From: Christensenella hongkongensis
GTDB lineage: Bacteria > Bacillota > Clostridia > Christensenellales > Christensenellaceae
Length of the DNA stretch: 64,000 bases
Assembly (NCBI RefSeq): GCF_000981035.1
Contig: NZ_LAYJ01000133.1
Location: 151,842 to 215,841, forward strand
Reading direction: 5' to 3'
The translations under genes were made by a program, and so were the position numbers. Below, one piece after another: positions 18,078 to 27,445 of this stretch. The stretch's first letter is position 1. Each line of letters opens with the position of its first letter. The notes under the pieces are model-generated. The model did no database searches. It was not told where the DNA came from and was given only the letters and a program-made list of their open reading frames with translations.

Positions 18078-18740
18078 GTGGATAAAAAGGAAAGGTTTCG
18101 CGGATATATCTGCATCAGGCAACAAACGCAGCATGAGCTTGTAATCAAAAAATCAAGGTTTTTATGCAGCCTGATTCCGGTGGAAACAGAGCAGCAGGCG
18201 GCAGACGAGCTTGCGAAGATCAAAAAAAAGCATTACAACGCGGCGCATAATTGCTCGGCAATGGTAATCGGCCCGGATTCGTCATTCCTGCGAAGCTCGG
18301 ATGACGGAGAGCCGCAGGGCACTGCGGGCGTACCGATGCTCGAGGTTTTAAAACGCAGCGGAGTGACCAATATCCTTGCGGTTGTGACGCGGTATTTCGG
18401 CGGTACGCTTCTTGGTGCGGGAGGTCTGGTGCGTGCCTATTCGCAAAGCGTGAGCGAGGCGTTAAGGGAAGCGCAGCTTGAAAAAAAGACTTTGGCTGTG
18501 CAACTGGATTTTTCTGTTGAGTATGCCGACTATGCCAAACTGATGAACATAGCAAATGAATATGGGGCTACAGTGGAAGCCGAATTTGGCGAAAAGGTGA
18601 ACGCCCGTATGACGCTTGAAAAAGAATATTATCCTGCGGTGGCTAAAAAAGTCAGTGAGGCCTTCCTGGGAGCGGCGGTCTATCGTGAGGCTGGGGAGTG
18701 TTATGTAGGCCGGCCGGTAAGTAAAGAGTCTTTTGAATAA
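18078..18740 (+). CDS. IMPACT/YigZ family protein
   Basis: A 220-residue protein starting with GTG. The N-terminal UPF0029 domain (about 20-125) shows KKSRFLCSL, HNCSAM, DDGEPQGTAGVPML and TRYFGGTLLGAGGLVRAYS. The C-terminal DUF1949 domain (about 140-195) has an EF-G domain-like fold. Eukaryotic IMPACT regulates GCN2; the bacterial role is not settled. It is probably co-transcribed with tyrS and precedes ilvE by about 26 nt. Confidence 0.9.
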   Translation: MDKKERFRGYICIRQQTQHELVIKKSRFLCSLIPVETEQQAADELAKIKKKHYNAAHNCSAMVIGPDSSFLRSSDDGEPQGTAGVPMLEVLKRSGVTNILAVVTRYFGGTLLGAGGLVRAYSQSVSEALREAQLEKKTLAVQLDFSVEYADYAKLMNIANEYGATVEAEFGEKVNARMTLEKEYYPAVAKKVSEAFLGAAVYREAGECYVGRPVSKESFE

Positions 18741-18766
18741 ATTTATATAAGTAAGGAATGATGGGT

Positions 18767-19831
18767 ATGGATATCAAATTTTTGGAAACGGACCAACTGA
18801 AAAAGAAACCGGACGATGAAAGTAAATTAGGTTTCGGAACGATCTTTTCGGATTATATGTTCATCATGAACTATACCGAAGGCCAGGGATGGCACGACGC
18901 AGAGATCAGGAAATACGAGAATTTCAGTATTTCGCCTGCTGCGACGGTTTTTCACTACGGCCAGGAGGTATTCGAGGGGTTAAAGGCATATCGGCAGGTG
19001 ACAGGAGATATTGCACTGTTTCGCGCTGCGGATAATTTTAAGAGGCTCAACAATTCCGCAAAGCGTCTTGCAATGCCCCTGATTGATGAAGAATTTGCAC
19101 ACAAAGCATTGCGTGAGCTTGTTGTGGTCGAAAAAGACTGGATTCCAAAATCAAAAGGAACCTCGCTCTACATTCGTCCGAACTACATCGGCATGGATCC
19201 GTTTATTGGGGTGAGTGCGGCAAGGGAATATGCGTTTTATATCATGATGGGGCCTGTGGGCGCTTATTATGCGCATGGGCTGCAGCCGGTCAAAATTTTG
19301 ATAGAACAGGAATATGTGCGCGCGGCAAAGGGCGGCATGGGCTTTGCAAAAACGGCAGGCAACTATGCGGCAAGCCTGATTGCGGGAGTTGAGGCGCATG
19401 AAAAGGGCTGCGACCAGGTGTTGTGGCTGGATGCGGAAGAACGCAAATATGTGGAAGAGGTCGGTTCCATGAACATTATGTTTGTGATCGACGGAAAACT
19501 GGTAACACCGGATCTTGACGGAAGTATCCTGCCCGGAATTACGCGCGACAGCGTCATGACGATTGCGCGCGATATGGGCATCACTGTGGAGGAACGCAGA
19601 GTGTCGGTTGAGGAAGTGATCGAGACTGCGAAATCGGGAGCGATGAGCGAAGCGTTCGGCACAGGCACGGCGGCGGTGGTAAGCCCCGTCGGGGAGTTTG
19701 TATACGGAGATGAAACGATTACCGTTGCAGGCGGTAAGATGGGAAAACTGGCGCTTGAATTCTATGACATCCTCACTGGCATCCAGTATGGCGAAATAGA
19801 AGATAAATTCGGATGGACAGAAAAGCTCTGA
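18767..19831 (+). CDS. ilvE: Branched-chain amino-acid aminotransferase
   Basis: About 354 residues, fold-type IV PLP enzyme, interconverting Leu/Ile/Val and their 2-oxo acids. Motifs are VFHYGQEVFEGLKAY, the PLP lysine in FAKTAGNYAASL, and EEVGSMNIMFV near the cofactor phosphate. These fit the larger BCAT2-type group. In-frame ATGs lie at 18758, 18761 and 18767; AAGGAA at 18753-18758 places the best start at 18767. It has no ilvBCD neighbours. It may be co-transcribed with tyrS and the IMPACT gene. Confidence 0.93.
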   Translation: MDIKFLETDQLKKKPDDESKLGFGTIFSDYMFIMNYTEGQGWHDAEIRKYENFSISPAATVFHYGQEVFEGLKAYRQVTGDIALFRAADNFKRLNNSAKRLAMPLIDEEFAHKALRELVVVEKDWIPKSKGTSLYIRPNYIGMDPFIGVSAAREYAFYIMMGPVGAYYAHGLQPVKILIEQEYVRAAKGGMGFAKTAGNYAASLIAGVEAHEKGCDQVLWLDAEERKYVEEVGSMNIMFVIDGKLVTPDLDGSILPGITRDSVMTIARDMGITVEERRVSVEEVIETAKSGAMSEAFGTGTAAVVSPVGEFVYGDETITVAGGKMGKLALEFYDILTGIQYGEIEDKFGWTEKL

Positions 19832-19888
19832 GTTTCCCATGACTCCGGAAATACTGCGAAATTTGACCTTTAAACGGAGGGAAAACAT

Positions 19889-21628
19889 TTGAAAAAAAGA
19901 ATCATATCGGTTTTACTTGTGATTGCGCTTGCAGCTGCGCTTTGCTTTGCAACGGGCGTAACGGCGTTTGCCGCCGGTTCGGTAAAGCTGACTGTGGAGA
20001 TCAGCCCAAAATCCCTGACGGGAGCGGGCACCGTATCGGTTAAGGCAACCGTGCAAAACAATACGGATAATGAAATCACGGATGTGTCCGTTACCTTTCC
20101 GGGCACGGATCCGGCCTCGATAGGAAGTATCGCGGCGGGGGATTCCGGTACAAAATCCAACTCCGAATGGGAGGTATCGAGCGATATGCTGGATACGCCC
20201 CTCGAGTTCACTGCGGATTTTACGGACGCGAACGGAAACGAGAAGTCTGTGAGCGCATCGGCGACCATTACCAAAAAGGATTCCGTTGTTGACGCACAGG
20301 CAAGCGCCAGTGTAGATAAAAAGGAAATCGATAAGGGCGGCAAGGTAAAGTTTACCTTTGTTCTGGAAAACAACGGGAATGTGACGCTGGAAAAGGTATC
20401 GCTCAAAGCGCCGCCGCTCAATGGCGGAGACCAGCTTGGAGATACGTTTACGCTGAAGGCCGGTGAAAAAAAGACCATGACATGGAGCCCCACGCTTTCG
20501 GCGGGGGTGGAAGTGAAGCCGGTATTCAGCTATACGGCGAATGGTGAAAAGGGAACGGCAAAGGCAGATACCGTAAGCGTTAAGATCAAAGGCGAAGACG
20601 ATGCCGAGTCGTCGGCAAGCGCGGCGGCAGATGCGCTTTCCATTTCTGCTACAGCAGATAATACGACTGTAGTTTCGGGAAGCACGGTGGCTTTTCAGAT
20701 CACGGTAAAGAACAGCAGTTCTGATAAAATCAGGAACCTGAAAGCGACCGATTCGGCAGGAAACAACGTAAAGCTTTCCGCGACAACTGTGGAAGGTAAT
20801 GGAAGCGTTACAGGCACCGCAAGCATCGTGGCGGAGAAAACGGACAGCATTTCGTTTACCGTGACAGGCGAGGATGCCGACGGGAACAGCGTGAAGGCAA
20901 CGTCGAGCCCGGTCAGCATCACAGTGCAGGAAGTAGATCCTGCAACGGCTATCGGAATGGACATCAGTATTCCAACGCTTACGCTTACCAAGGCGGGGCC
21001 GGTTGAATTTACCTTTATCGTAAAAAATAATTCAGGTGTGGAGCTTAAGGACGTAAAAATCACGGAAGCCACGCTTGGAGATATCGAGACGATAGCCTCC
21101 ATGACGGACGCGCAGCAGGAGATCAAAAAGTCGATCGAAATCGATAAGACGACAACGCTGACATTCCAGATCAGCGCGACGCTTCCTGACGGCACGCAGG
21201 TGGAAAAAGCGGCAACTCCCGTTACAATGACGCTTGATCAGGGAATCGGCGGCATGGGAAATATGCTGATGATTCTGCTGATTGTTGTCATTGCGATTGT
21301 GGTAGTGGCGATTGTGCTGGGTGTGTTTATCCATAAGAACAAAAAAGCGGGCTTTACTGCGTTTGGAAAACCGAGAAACGGTAAAGGCGGTAAGAACGGA
21401 TCGAATGGCCGTCCGGCGAAGCCCATAAACGGACAGCGTCAGGCGCAGGGGCAGTTGCCGCAGCAAAGGCCGCAGCAGCACAGACAGGCACAGCAAAAGC
21501 CGCGTAACCATATGTCCGTGGAGAATATTGAACCATCAAAGACACAGCAGCGCCCACCAAAACAACGGCAGCAAAAACCGCCTGCGAAAAAAGGCGGGGC
21601 AAATTATACGGACAGGAATAAGTTCTGA
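19889..21628 (+). CDS. Cell-surface protein with Ig-like (CARDB/DUF11-type) repeats and a C-terminal membrane anchor
   Basis: 579 residues from TTG 19889, preceded by CGGAGGG. A signal peptide (1 to about 30, ending FAA) leads to about four beta-sandwich repeats of roughly 105 residues. These repeats share the pattern of a conserved Ser-Gly segment followed by VKNNS/VQNNTDN, then D(V/L)K or a similar strand. One transmembrane helix lies at about 457-481. The last 93 residues are a basic, Gln/Pro-rich, low-complexity tail, predicted cytoplasmic. No sortase signal and no enzyme domain are seen. A role in envelope architecture or adhesion is likely but unproven. It is followed by a strong terminator. 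Confidence 0.8.
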   Translation: MKKRIISVLLVIALAAALCFATGVTAFAAGSVKLTVEISPKSLTGAGTVSVKATVQNNTDNEITDVSVTFPGTDPASIGSIAAGDSGTKSNSEWEVSSDMLDTPLEFTADFTDANGNEKSVSASATITKKDSVVDAQASASVDKKEIDKGGKVKFTFVLENNGNVTLEKVSLKAPPLNGGDQLGDTFTLKAGEKKTMTWSPTLSAGVEVKPVFSYTANGEKGTAKADTVSVKIKGEDDAESSASAAADALSISATADNTTVVSGSTVAFQITVKNSSSDKIRNLKATDSAGNNVKLSATTVEGNGSVTGTASIVAEKTDSISFTVTGEDADGNSVKATSSPVSITVQEVDPATAIGMDISIPTLTLTKAGPVEFTFIVKNNSGVELKDVKITEATLGDIETIASMTDAQQEIKKSIEIDKTTTLTFQISATLPDGTQVEKAATPVTMTLDQGIGGMGNMLMILLIVVIAIVVVAIVLGVFIHKNKKAGFTAFGKPRNGKGGKNGSNGRPAKPINGQRQAQGQLPQQRPQQHRQAQQKPRNHMSVENIEPSKTQQRPPKQRQQKPPAKKGGANYTDRNKF

Positions 21629-21636
21629 TAATACTT

Positions 21637-21668
21637 AAAAAACCGGCAGTTATCCTGCCGGTTTTTTT
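21637..21668 (+). terminator. Intrinsic terminator after the Ig-like surface protein
   Basis: AACCGGCAG (21641-21649), loop TTATC, and CTGCCGGTT with a run of seven T residues. Confidence 0.92.
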
Positions 21669-21764
21669 GTGCAAAAATTATCTTTTTTCAAAAACAGCAG
21701 GAATTATCATTTTTAATCCGGCAGGATTGCTACAATAAAGGAAAAGAAAGCGCAGGAGAAACAA

Positions 21765-22892
21765 ATGATATACACGCAAGCAACTTGTCTGGAACTCGCA
21801 GGTACGAATTATGAGATTGGCCGCAGGATGGGGGAACACATAAAACGTTATCCGAAGCCGGGAATCCCGCAGCAACCATGCGGCCTGGGCGCACAGGATA
21901 TGATATATGCAAGGCACCTGCTGGAGCAATGGTGCAGCGGAATCAACGAAGAGATTGAGGGCGTTGCTGATGTGCTTGGTTTCCCGCCGGAAATCAGCGC
22001 ATATTATACCATGACATATCTGGTGCCGCGGTGTTCGCAGGCCGTGGTGCTTCCGCAACGCACGGAAAACAGGCATACAATGCTTGCAAGGAGCTATGAA
22101 TTTTCTCCGGCGGCAGAAGATTTTATTCTTGCGCGTACGAGCGTAAAGGGAAAATATACGCATATTGGGACGACTGCGATGCAGCTTGGAAGGGATGAGG
22201 GAGTAAACGAATGTGGACTTGCGGTCACGATGAGCTCCTGCGGATTGCCGGTGGGAGCGCCAAAAGGGATGCGAGCGCCCGCGTTACGCGGGTTGCAGTT
22301 TTGGGCTGTGATCCGCACGCTGCTGGAAAATTGCGCGGATGTTGCCCAGGCAATCGATTATTTGGATGGAATGCCAATCGCATACAATATCAACCTGATT
22401 CTGGCGGATAAGGCAGGCAACGCCGCGCTGTTTGAAACGCTCGATGGGGAGACCGGGATCAGGCAAATCGGAACGGATACGCAGGAACAATATTTATTCG
22501 CAACAAACCATGCGGCGCTTCCTTTGCTTATCAGGAGGGAACCGTTTGCAATGCGGCATTCGCTCGTGCGGTATGAAAAAATCAGGAATTTCCTGGAAAC
22601 TACGCAGCGTGTGGACAGCGGCTTGCTCAGGAAGCTGCTGCACGAAAAATATCCACAGGGACTGTACTGCCCATATTACAAGGATTTTTTTGGAACGACA
22701 AAAAGTATGCTGCTGGATGTAAATGATGGTACAATAGAGCTGTGCTGGGGAGGGATAGAACAGAATGGCTGGAAATGTTATGGGGTGGATACGCCGCTCA
22801 AAGAAAGCAGGGAGCGCATTGCAATGGAGCCCGAGCCTTCGCCGCGCGGTTTGTATGAAGCATTACCTTTGAGGGAGGAAACCATTGGATAA
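21765..22892 (+). CDS. C45-type Ntn-hydrolase (acyl-CoA:6-APA acyltransferase-like)
   Basis: A 375-residue protein of the C45/choloylglycine-hydrolase-like superfamily. In this family an internal Cys becomes the N-terminal nucleophile after self-cleavage. The likely nucleophile is Cys90 in VPRCSQAVV, followed by MLARSYEF (family RNYDW-like) and CGLAVTMSSCGLP. Substrates in the family are amide-linked acyl groups such as penicillins, N-acyl amino acids and bile salts; it is not possible to choose. The gene overlaps the AraC/GyrI regulator by 8 nt (TTGGATAA), so the two are one operon. Confidence 0.75.
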   Translation: MIYTQATCLELAGTNYEIGRRMGEHIKRYPKPGIPQQPCGLGAQDMIYARHLLEQWCSGINEEIEGVADVLGFPPEISAYYTMTYLVPRCSQAVVLPQRTENRHTMLARSYEFSPAAEDFILARTSVKGKYTHIGTTAMQLGRDEGVNECGLAVTMSSCGLPVGAPKGMRAPALRGLQFWAVIRTLLENCADVAQAIDYLDGMPIAYNINLILADKAGNAALFETLDGETGIRQIGTDTQEQYLFATNHAALPLLIRREPFAMRHSLVRYEKIRNFLETTQRVDSGLLRKLLHEKYPQGLYCPYYKDFFGTTKSMLLDVNDGTIELCWGGIEQNGWKCYGVDTPLKESRERIAMEPEPSPRGLYEALPLREETIG

Positions 22893-23751
22893 ACTGGAGG
22901 CATTGGAGCGCGCAGTCTCGGTCATTGAAGACGACCTTGGAAGTGTCGGCGCACAGGAAGCGGCGCAAAAAGCAGGATACTCTTATTATCATTTGACGCG
23001 CCTGTTTTCAAATATGCTGGGAGAGCCGATGGGCAGTTATATCAAAAAACGCAGGCTGGCGGATGGAGCGCACAAGCTTCTTTATACAGATAAACGGGTG
23101 ATCGATATTGCAGTGGAAAACGGGTTTGGTTCTTCAGAAGCATTTAGCAGGGCGTTCAAGGCAGTGTACTGTGTAAGCCCTGCACAGTACAGAAGAAACA
23201 GGCGGGACGTGATCGTTGGCGCTAAAAAAAGATTGCAGCCCGGGTTATTGAGGCACATAGCGGGAAATGTAACGGTACGGCCTCAAATTGTGAAGTTTGA
23301 GGGGGCGGCCGTTGCAGGGCTGCGCGGACAGACGACGATCGGTAAAAATGTTGTGCCGCTGCTTTGGAAACGTTTTTTGGAAATGGAAGGAATGATCACA
23401 GGCCGGGCGAAAAACGCACGCCGTTTTGGGATATGCGAGACAGATGAGACGGTTTATACCATGAACAGGGATGCGGTGTTTTCGGAATTTGTAGGCATCG
23501 AGGTGGAAAGCGCCAAAGGGCTGCCGGAGCAGTTCGAACAAAAAATACTGCACGCAGGAAAATATGCGGTTTTTACGCATACGGGAAGTCTTGCGCGCCT
23601 GAGGGAAACCTTTGACTTCATTTGGGGAACCTGGTTTCCGGCGAGTGGCACTCAGCTTGATTATGGCGAGGACTTCGAGCTGTATGACGAACGGTTCCGC
23701 GGGCCGGACAATCCAGAGTCGCAAATCGATATTTATGTACCCATAAAATAA
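22885..23751 (+). CDS. AraC-family regulator with GyrI-like ligand-binding domain
   Basis: 288 residues starting with TTG 22885 after GGGAGGAA. Two HTH motifs occupy residues 1-105 (AAQKAGYSYYHLTRLFSNMLG and IDIAVENGFGSSEAFSRAFKA; key residues G-Y-S and F-S-R-A-F). They are followed by a GyrI/SbmC-like domain (about 130-288) that binds hydrophobic or cationic drugs in Rob/BmrR-type proteins. Its position, convergent with a drug-type ABC exporter, suggests it senses a toxic compound and controls that exporter and/or the co-encoded hydrolase. Confidence 0.9.
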   Translation: MDKLEALERAVSVIEDDLGSVGAQEAAQKAGYSYYHLTRLFSNMLGEPMGSYIKKRRLADGAHKLLYTDKRVIDIAVENGFGSSEAFSRAFKAVYCVSPAQYRRNRRDVIVGAKKRLQPGLLRHIAGNVTVRPQIVKFEGAAVAGLRGQTTIGKNVVPLLWKRFLEMEGMITGRAKNARRFGICETDETVYTMNRDAVFSEFVGIEVESAKGLPEQFEQKILHAGKYAVFTHTGSLARLRETFDFIWGTWFPASGTQLDYGEDFELYDERFRGPDNPESQIDIYVPIK

Positions 23752-23780
23752 AAGACCGCGGGAAGAAATCCGGCGGTCTT
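23752..23780. terminator. Bidirectional intrinsic terminator between regulator and ABC exporter
   Basis: AAAGACCGC and GCGGTCTTT form the stem, with one mismatch deeper inside. The convergent genes end on both sides. Confidence 0.8.
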
Positions 23781-23786
23781 TGCCGT

Positions 23787-24557
23787 TTAACTGAGCTTTC
23801 GCCTGTTCTTGCGGATGCTGAGCGCGAGAAACGCGAAAGCGACGAGGCCAAGAAGGAGGAAGGACAGGAGAAAGGGTGCAAAATCATAATCGCCACCCTG
23901 CCAGAAGCTTTGGAAATCCGTACTGATGTAGGTCATGGGAAGCGCTTTGGCAACCATTTGCAGGCCCTGCGGGAGTTTATCCACAGGCAGGCCCATCATG
24001 CCGCAAATAATCAGAAAAAAGAAATACAGCGTCATGGTGATGCCGTATGTGGGCCCGAACTTTCCGGTAAGAGAGGCGATTGCATGCGCAAGGACAAACA
24101 GGATAATCGCAAGCAGGTAAAGAGACGCGATCAAAATCAGCGCGGAAGCAGGCGCAGGGATTTGCAGCCTCAAAAAGATAGAATCGAAGACTGTGTAGAT
24201 AACAAGCGCGATTGTCATAAAAATGAGGTTGGCAATCATTTTTGCGCCCAGCATACTCTGCTCGTGGTAGCCAAACAGGCACAGGCGCAGCGGCACCTCG
24301 TTTTCCAGTTCCTGTGAGTAATTGGCGGCATAGCCGATAAGCAGCGTCGCCAATGGAATTACAATACTCATGGAAAGAAATACGCCCGTATTCGCTGCGG
24401 GGATCGCCTCCTGCGGAAGCTCGCCCAGAAATACGTTTGCAATTAAAAGGGACATCAGGATTGGAAACGCAATCCCAAAAAAGATAGTGAACCAGTTTCC
24501 CGCTGTATTGAGGAGTTCGTATCGAATGAGACGAAGACTTATTCTTTTTTGTTTCAT
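23787..24557 (-). CDS. ABC-2 type exporter permease
   Basis: A 256-residue membrane protein with six predicted helices and the ABC-2 arrangement (N-terminal TM1 near 20-40, then a long extracellular-type loop and GYAANYSQELENEVPLRL as the cytoplasmic coupling segment). Its ATG overlaps the stop of the ATPase gene (ATGA at 24554-24557), and the pair would form an export complex. The substrate is likely a lipophilic toxin or antibiotic by analogy, which is inference. Confidence 0.87.
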   Translation of the reverse strand: MKQKRISLRLIRYELLNTAGNWFTIFFGIAFPILMSLLIANVFLGELPQEAIPAANTGVFLSMSIVIPLATLLIGYAANYSQELENEVPLRLCLFGYHEQSMLGAKMIANLIFMTIALVIYTVFDSIFLRLQIPAPASALILIASLYLLAIILFVLAHAIASLTGKFGPTYGITMTLYFFFLIICGMMGLPVDKLPQGLQMVAKALPMTYISTDFQSFWQGGDYDFAPFLLSFLLLGLVAFAFLALSIRKNRRKLS

Positions 24558-25432
24558 TGTAAATCCCTCCTTTTTTCATAGAAGCGCCGTACAGCGACTG
24601 TAAAAATACTTTCGATGTCCCGGTTGCTCCGCCTGTAATTTACATTGTTTTGGATAAATAAGGAGGCAAGCTCTGTTTCCGCGGTCCCGTCGGGGCAGGA
24701 AAAGGAGAGCAGGTGGCGCGGAGATTCTATCGTCTTGAAATTTGCTGTGAGGGAACGGTTAAATTCCGTATTCTCGATGGTCATGATGGATTTCCCGCAG
24801 TATTTTAAAAACAGCTCGTCTGTGCCGCCAAAATCGACGACAAAACCTTTTTCTAAAATCAACAGCTTGTCCGCAATCCGTTCAAGCTCGTCATAGTAAT
24901 GGGATACCATACAAAGCGCTGTTTTTTTGCCGCGGTACCAGTCTACGAGAGTATCCATCAGCTTTTGCCGTGTTTCAAAGTCAAGGCCGGACGTAACCTC
25001 GTCAAAAAACGTGAGAGGCGCGTCCTGCATGAGTACGAGTATGATAGTAAAGCGCTGCTTCTCACCGCCGGAAAGCATTTGAAAGCGTTTGTACAGGCAG
25101 CTTTCAAAAGAAAAAAAGCCGATCAGCTCCTGCAGTTTTCCGTTGGTGCGGATTGCGGTGTCAAGGACGGTTTCCATAATGTTTTTTACAGTCATGGTTC
25201 GGACATAATTGTTTTGCTGCATATGGACGGCAATTTGCTCGGGCGTCAGGCGGGTTTTTATATGGCCTTCATAGCGAGTCAGGCCGAGCACGGATTTGAC
25301 AAGCGTTGTTTTGCCCGCACCGTTTGAACCAATCACGCCGATGCGGTCGTTTTCGCGGATAACGATTGGTTTTGTAATGCAAAGCGCTGTCTGCTCCCTG
25401 TATTTTACCTGTAAATTTTCAATGGTCAGCAT
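24554..25432 (-). CDS. ABC exporter ATP-binding protein
   Basis: 292 residues from the ATG at 25430-25432, preceded by AAGGAG. An upstream in-frame extension is not family-like. Walker A is GSNGAGKTT, the Q-loop region HMQQNNYV, the signature LSGGEKQR, Walker B LTFFDEVTSGLD, and the H-switch SHYYDE. A C-terminal region of about 80 residues after the core ATPase is less conserved. It is encoded with the ABC-2 permease and convergent with an AraC/GyrI regulator that may control it. Confidence 0.92.
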   Translation of the reverse strand: MLTIENLQVKYREQTALCITKPIVIRENDRIGVIGSNGAGKTTLVKSVLGLTRYEGHIKTRLTPEQIAVHMQQNNYVRTMTVKNIMETVLDTAIRTNGKLQELIGFFSFESCLYKRFQMLSGGEKQRFTIILVLMQDAPLTFFDEVTSGLDFETRQKLMDTLVDWYRGKKTALCMVSHYYDELERIADKLLILEKGFVVDFGGTDELFLKYCGKSIMTIENTEFNRSLTANFKTIESPRHLLSFSCPDGTAETELASLFIQNNVNYRRSNRDIESIFTVAVRRFYEKRRDLQ

Positions 25433-25457
25433 AACAAAAACTCCTTTCGATGAGTAA

Positions 25458-25466
25458 AGTATAGCA
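25458..25466 (-). promoter_or_regulatory. Extended -10 promoter of the ABC exporter
   Basis: On the minus strand TGCTATACT (TG extension plus TATACT) lies 26 nt before the ATPase start. No clear -35 is present, which fits activator-dependent transcription by an AraC-type protein. Confidence 0.4.
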
Positions 25467-25654
25467 TCGTGGGAGAGGAAATTCATCCTGCTTTGGGCAA
25501 GTGGCAATACAGCAGGTGTGACGTGTCGTAAAACGGCAGCAAGTTACTGCGCGACAGAAGGCAGGCAAAGGTTTTTTTTGAGCAACGTTTGTGATATACT
25601 GAAAATAATACGAATCAATCAGGACGATAGTTTGGTTTATGATGGAGTTGGGAT

Positions 25655-27301
25655 ATGAAAAGACACTGGAAAAAACTTACCGCGTTTTTGGCGGCTGGCG
25701 TTATGCTCCTGCCGATTGTTGCCGCCTGTAGCAAGCAGGAAAGCAAAAGCGATCCCCAGGCTTACCGGGCGCAGTTCCAAAGTACGGCGGAAAACAGGCT
25801 GCTGGATGCGGCAGATGGTGTGCAGGCTGTGAAAACGCTGGAGTCGGAGGGGAATACGCTTATTTCTGTGGATTGTCCGTCAGTACAGGGTAATGCTGAC
25901 GTGTCTGCCCGGCTCAAAGAATTTGCGGACGGGGCGCTGGCTGAATTCCGTACCGCCGCAGATGCTGCCCACAGCGAAAAGGAAAATGCGGATAAAGTCT
26001 TCGAATATACGATGACATATAAACCATACGTCATACAGGGCGGCATTTTCAGTGTAAAATTTACCACAAATTCAAAGCTTATTGAACCGGAAAAGGTTAA
26101 TTATGTCGACGCCTTTGCATACGATCTGGGCACAGGCCAGCAGCTGGCGGTTGCGGATTTGTTTGATACGTCACAGGATTACCTGAACGTTTTATCCAGG
26201 GAGACGCAGGAGTATTTGATGCGCAATGAAATATTGCGCAAGAACATGGACGAAAGCCTGTTCGCGCAGGGGACTGCGGCAAATGAAGCGAATTTTAGTA
26301 ATTTTGCAATCACGCCGGAAAAGATATTGTTCTTCTTTAACAGGGGGACCATCGCGCCGGCAGAGGCCGGCACGTTTGAAGTTGGGATTCCTCTTGCCAA
26401 GGTGGATGAGCTGTTGAATGCGCAGATCAAAGCAAAGCTCAGCGCGGCGGGCCTGGCAGAAGGCGGCGATGAGGGGGCGGCAGCTTCGCAGGCATCTCCG
26501 GGAAGCGCAGGCGTAACGCCTGCAGGGCCTGCTGATACGGATATCAAGCAGCTTCGCGCGCGAGATGGGTTTATGCCTGCAAGAAGTATTGACGGAATCG
26601 ATCCGATGAATGACAAGGTAATCGCGCTGACATTCGACGACGGTCCGCACGAGACGCTTACGCCTGAGCTTTTACAAATTTTAAAGGACAATGACGCGGT
26701 GGCTACATTTTTCGTGGTGGGCACCAACGTAGAGAAATATCCTGAGCTTGTGAAGCAGGCATACGAGCAGGGCAATGATATCGGAACGCACAGCTGGAAT
26801 CATCCTGCGGATGAAACGTGGAAAAATATGTCTGTGGACGAAAAGCTGGAGCAGTACAGAAAGGCAAACGACGCAATCGAGGCGGCAACAGGCCTTCGCG
26901 CATTATTTGACAGACCGCCCGGCGGCAGGATGACGGAAAGTGAAGCCGCACAGCTTGGACGCGAACAGATTCTGTGGTCCATGGATCCCAAAGACTGGAA
27001 AAAGGCGAACCGTGATCCGGATACTATTTATACAAACGTAATCGAAGGCGGGGAAGGGACGGAAGGAAAGATTGCCGATGGCGGCGTAATCCTTTCGCAT
27101 GATATTCACGAGTCGACTGTGCAGGCCTATGACAGGATTATCAAAGAGCTTAAGGCTGAGGGCTATCAGTTTGTGACGATTTCGCAAATGATGCAAATTG
27201 CCGAAGCAAGGGGCGAAGAATTAAAATATATGTTCTATAACGCCCCAACGGCGGCACAGGGACAAAAATCGGAAAGCGGCACAGGGAGCGAAGAGGAATA
27301 A
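25655..27301 (+). CDS. Lipoprotein polysaccharide deacetylase with PdaC-like N-terminal domain
   Basis: 548 residues. The signal peptide ends in a lipobox LLPIVAAC with Cys25. Residues about 60-260 look like the DUF4163/DUF3298 (RsiV/PdaC-type) domain. An Ala/Gly/Ser linker leads to a NodB deacetylase domain (about 325-520). It has all five motifs: TFDDGP, HSWNHP, RPPGG, DPKDW and LSHDIH. The third motif reads PPGG rather than the usual PPYG. The likely substrate is peptidoglycan or another N-acetylated wall polymer, modified outside the membrane. The next gene is a shorter paralogue. Confidence 0.9.
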   Translation: MKRHWKKLTAFLAAGVMLLPIVAACSKQESKSDPQAYRAQFQSTAENRLLDAADGVQAVKTLESEGNTLISVDCPSVQGNADVSARLKEFADGALAEFRTAADAAHSEKENADKVFEYTMTYKPYVIQGGIFSVKFTTNSKLIEPEKVNYVDAFAYDLGTGQQLAVADLFDTSQDYLNVLSRETQEYLMRNEILRKNMDESLFAQGTAANEANFSNFAITPEKILFFFNRGTIAPAEAGTFEVGIPLAKVDELLNAQIKAKLSAAGLAEGGDEGAAASQASPGSAGVTPAGPADTDIKQLRARDGFMPARSIDGIDPMNDKVIALTFDDGPHETLTPELLQILKDNDAVATFFVVGTNVEKYPELVKQAYEQGNDIGTHSWNHPADETWKNMSVDEKLEQYRKANDAIEAATGLRALFDRPPGGRMTESEAAQLGREQILWSMDPKDWKKANRDPDTIYTNVIEGGEGTEGKIADGGVILSHDIHESTVQAYDRIIKELKAEGYQFVTISQMMQIAEARGEELKYMFYNAPTAAQGQKSESGTGSEEE

Positions 27302-27355
27302 GCTTTGTTTTCGCGTGAAAGGCCTTTTTGAGGTCGCGAAATAATATTGGTTTAG

Positions 27356-27385
27356 TTTACAACTTTGATGCAGTTGTAGTATACT
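27356..27385 (+). promoter_or_regulatory. Promoter of the second polysaccharide deacetylase
   Basis: TTTACA (27356-27361), an 18-nt spacer and TATACT (27380-27385), about 60 nt before the ATG. Confidence 0.55.
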
Positions 27386-27445
27386 GTAGGACGAGTGAGA
27401 GAAACGGGCGCTGGAATAGAAACAGAAGGTCCGGAAGGAGATACA

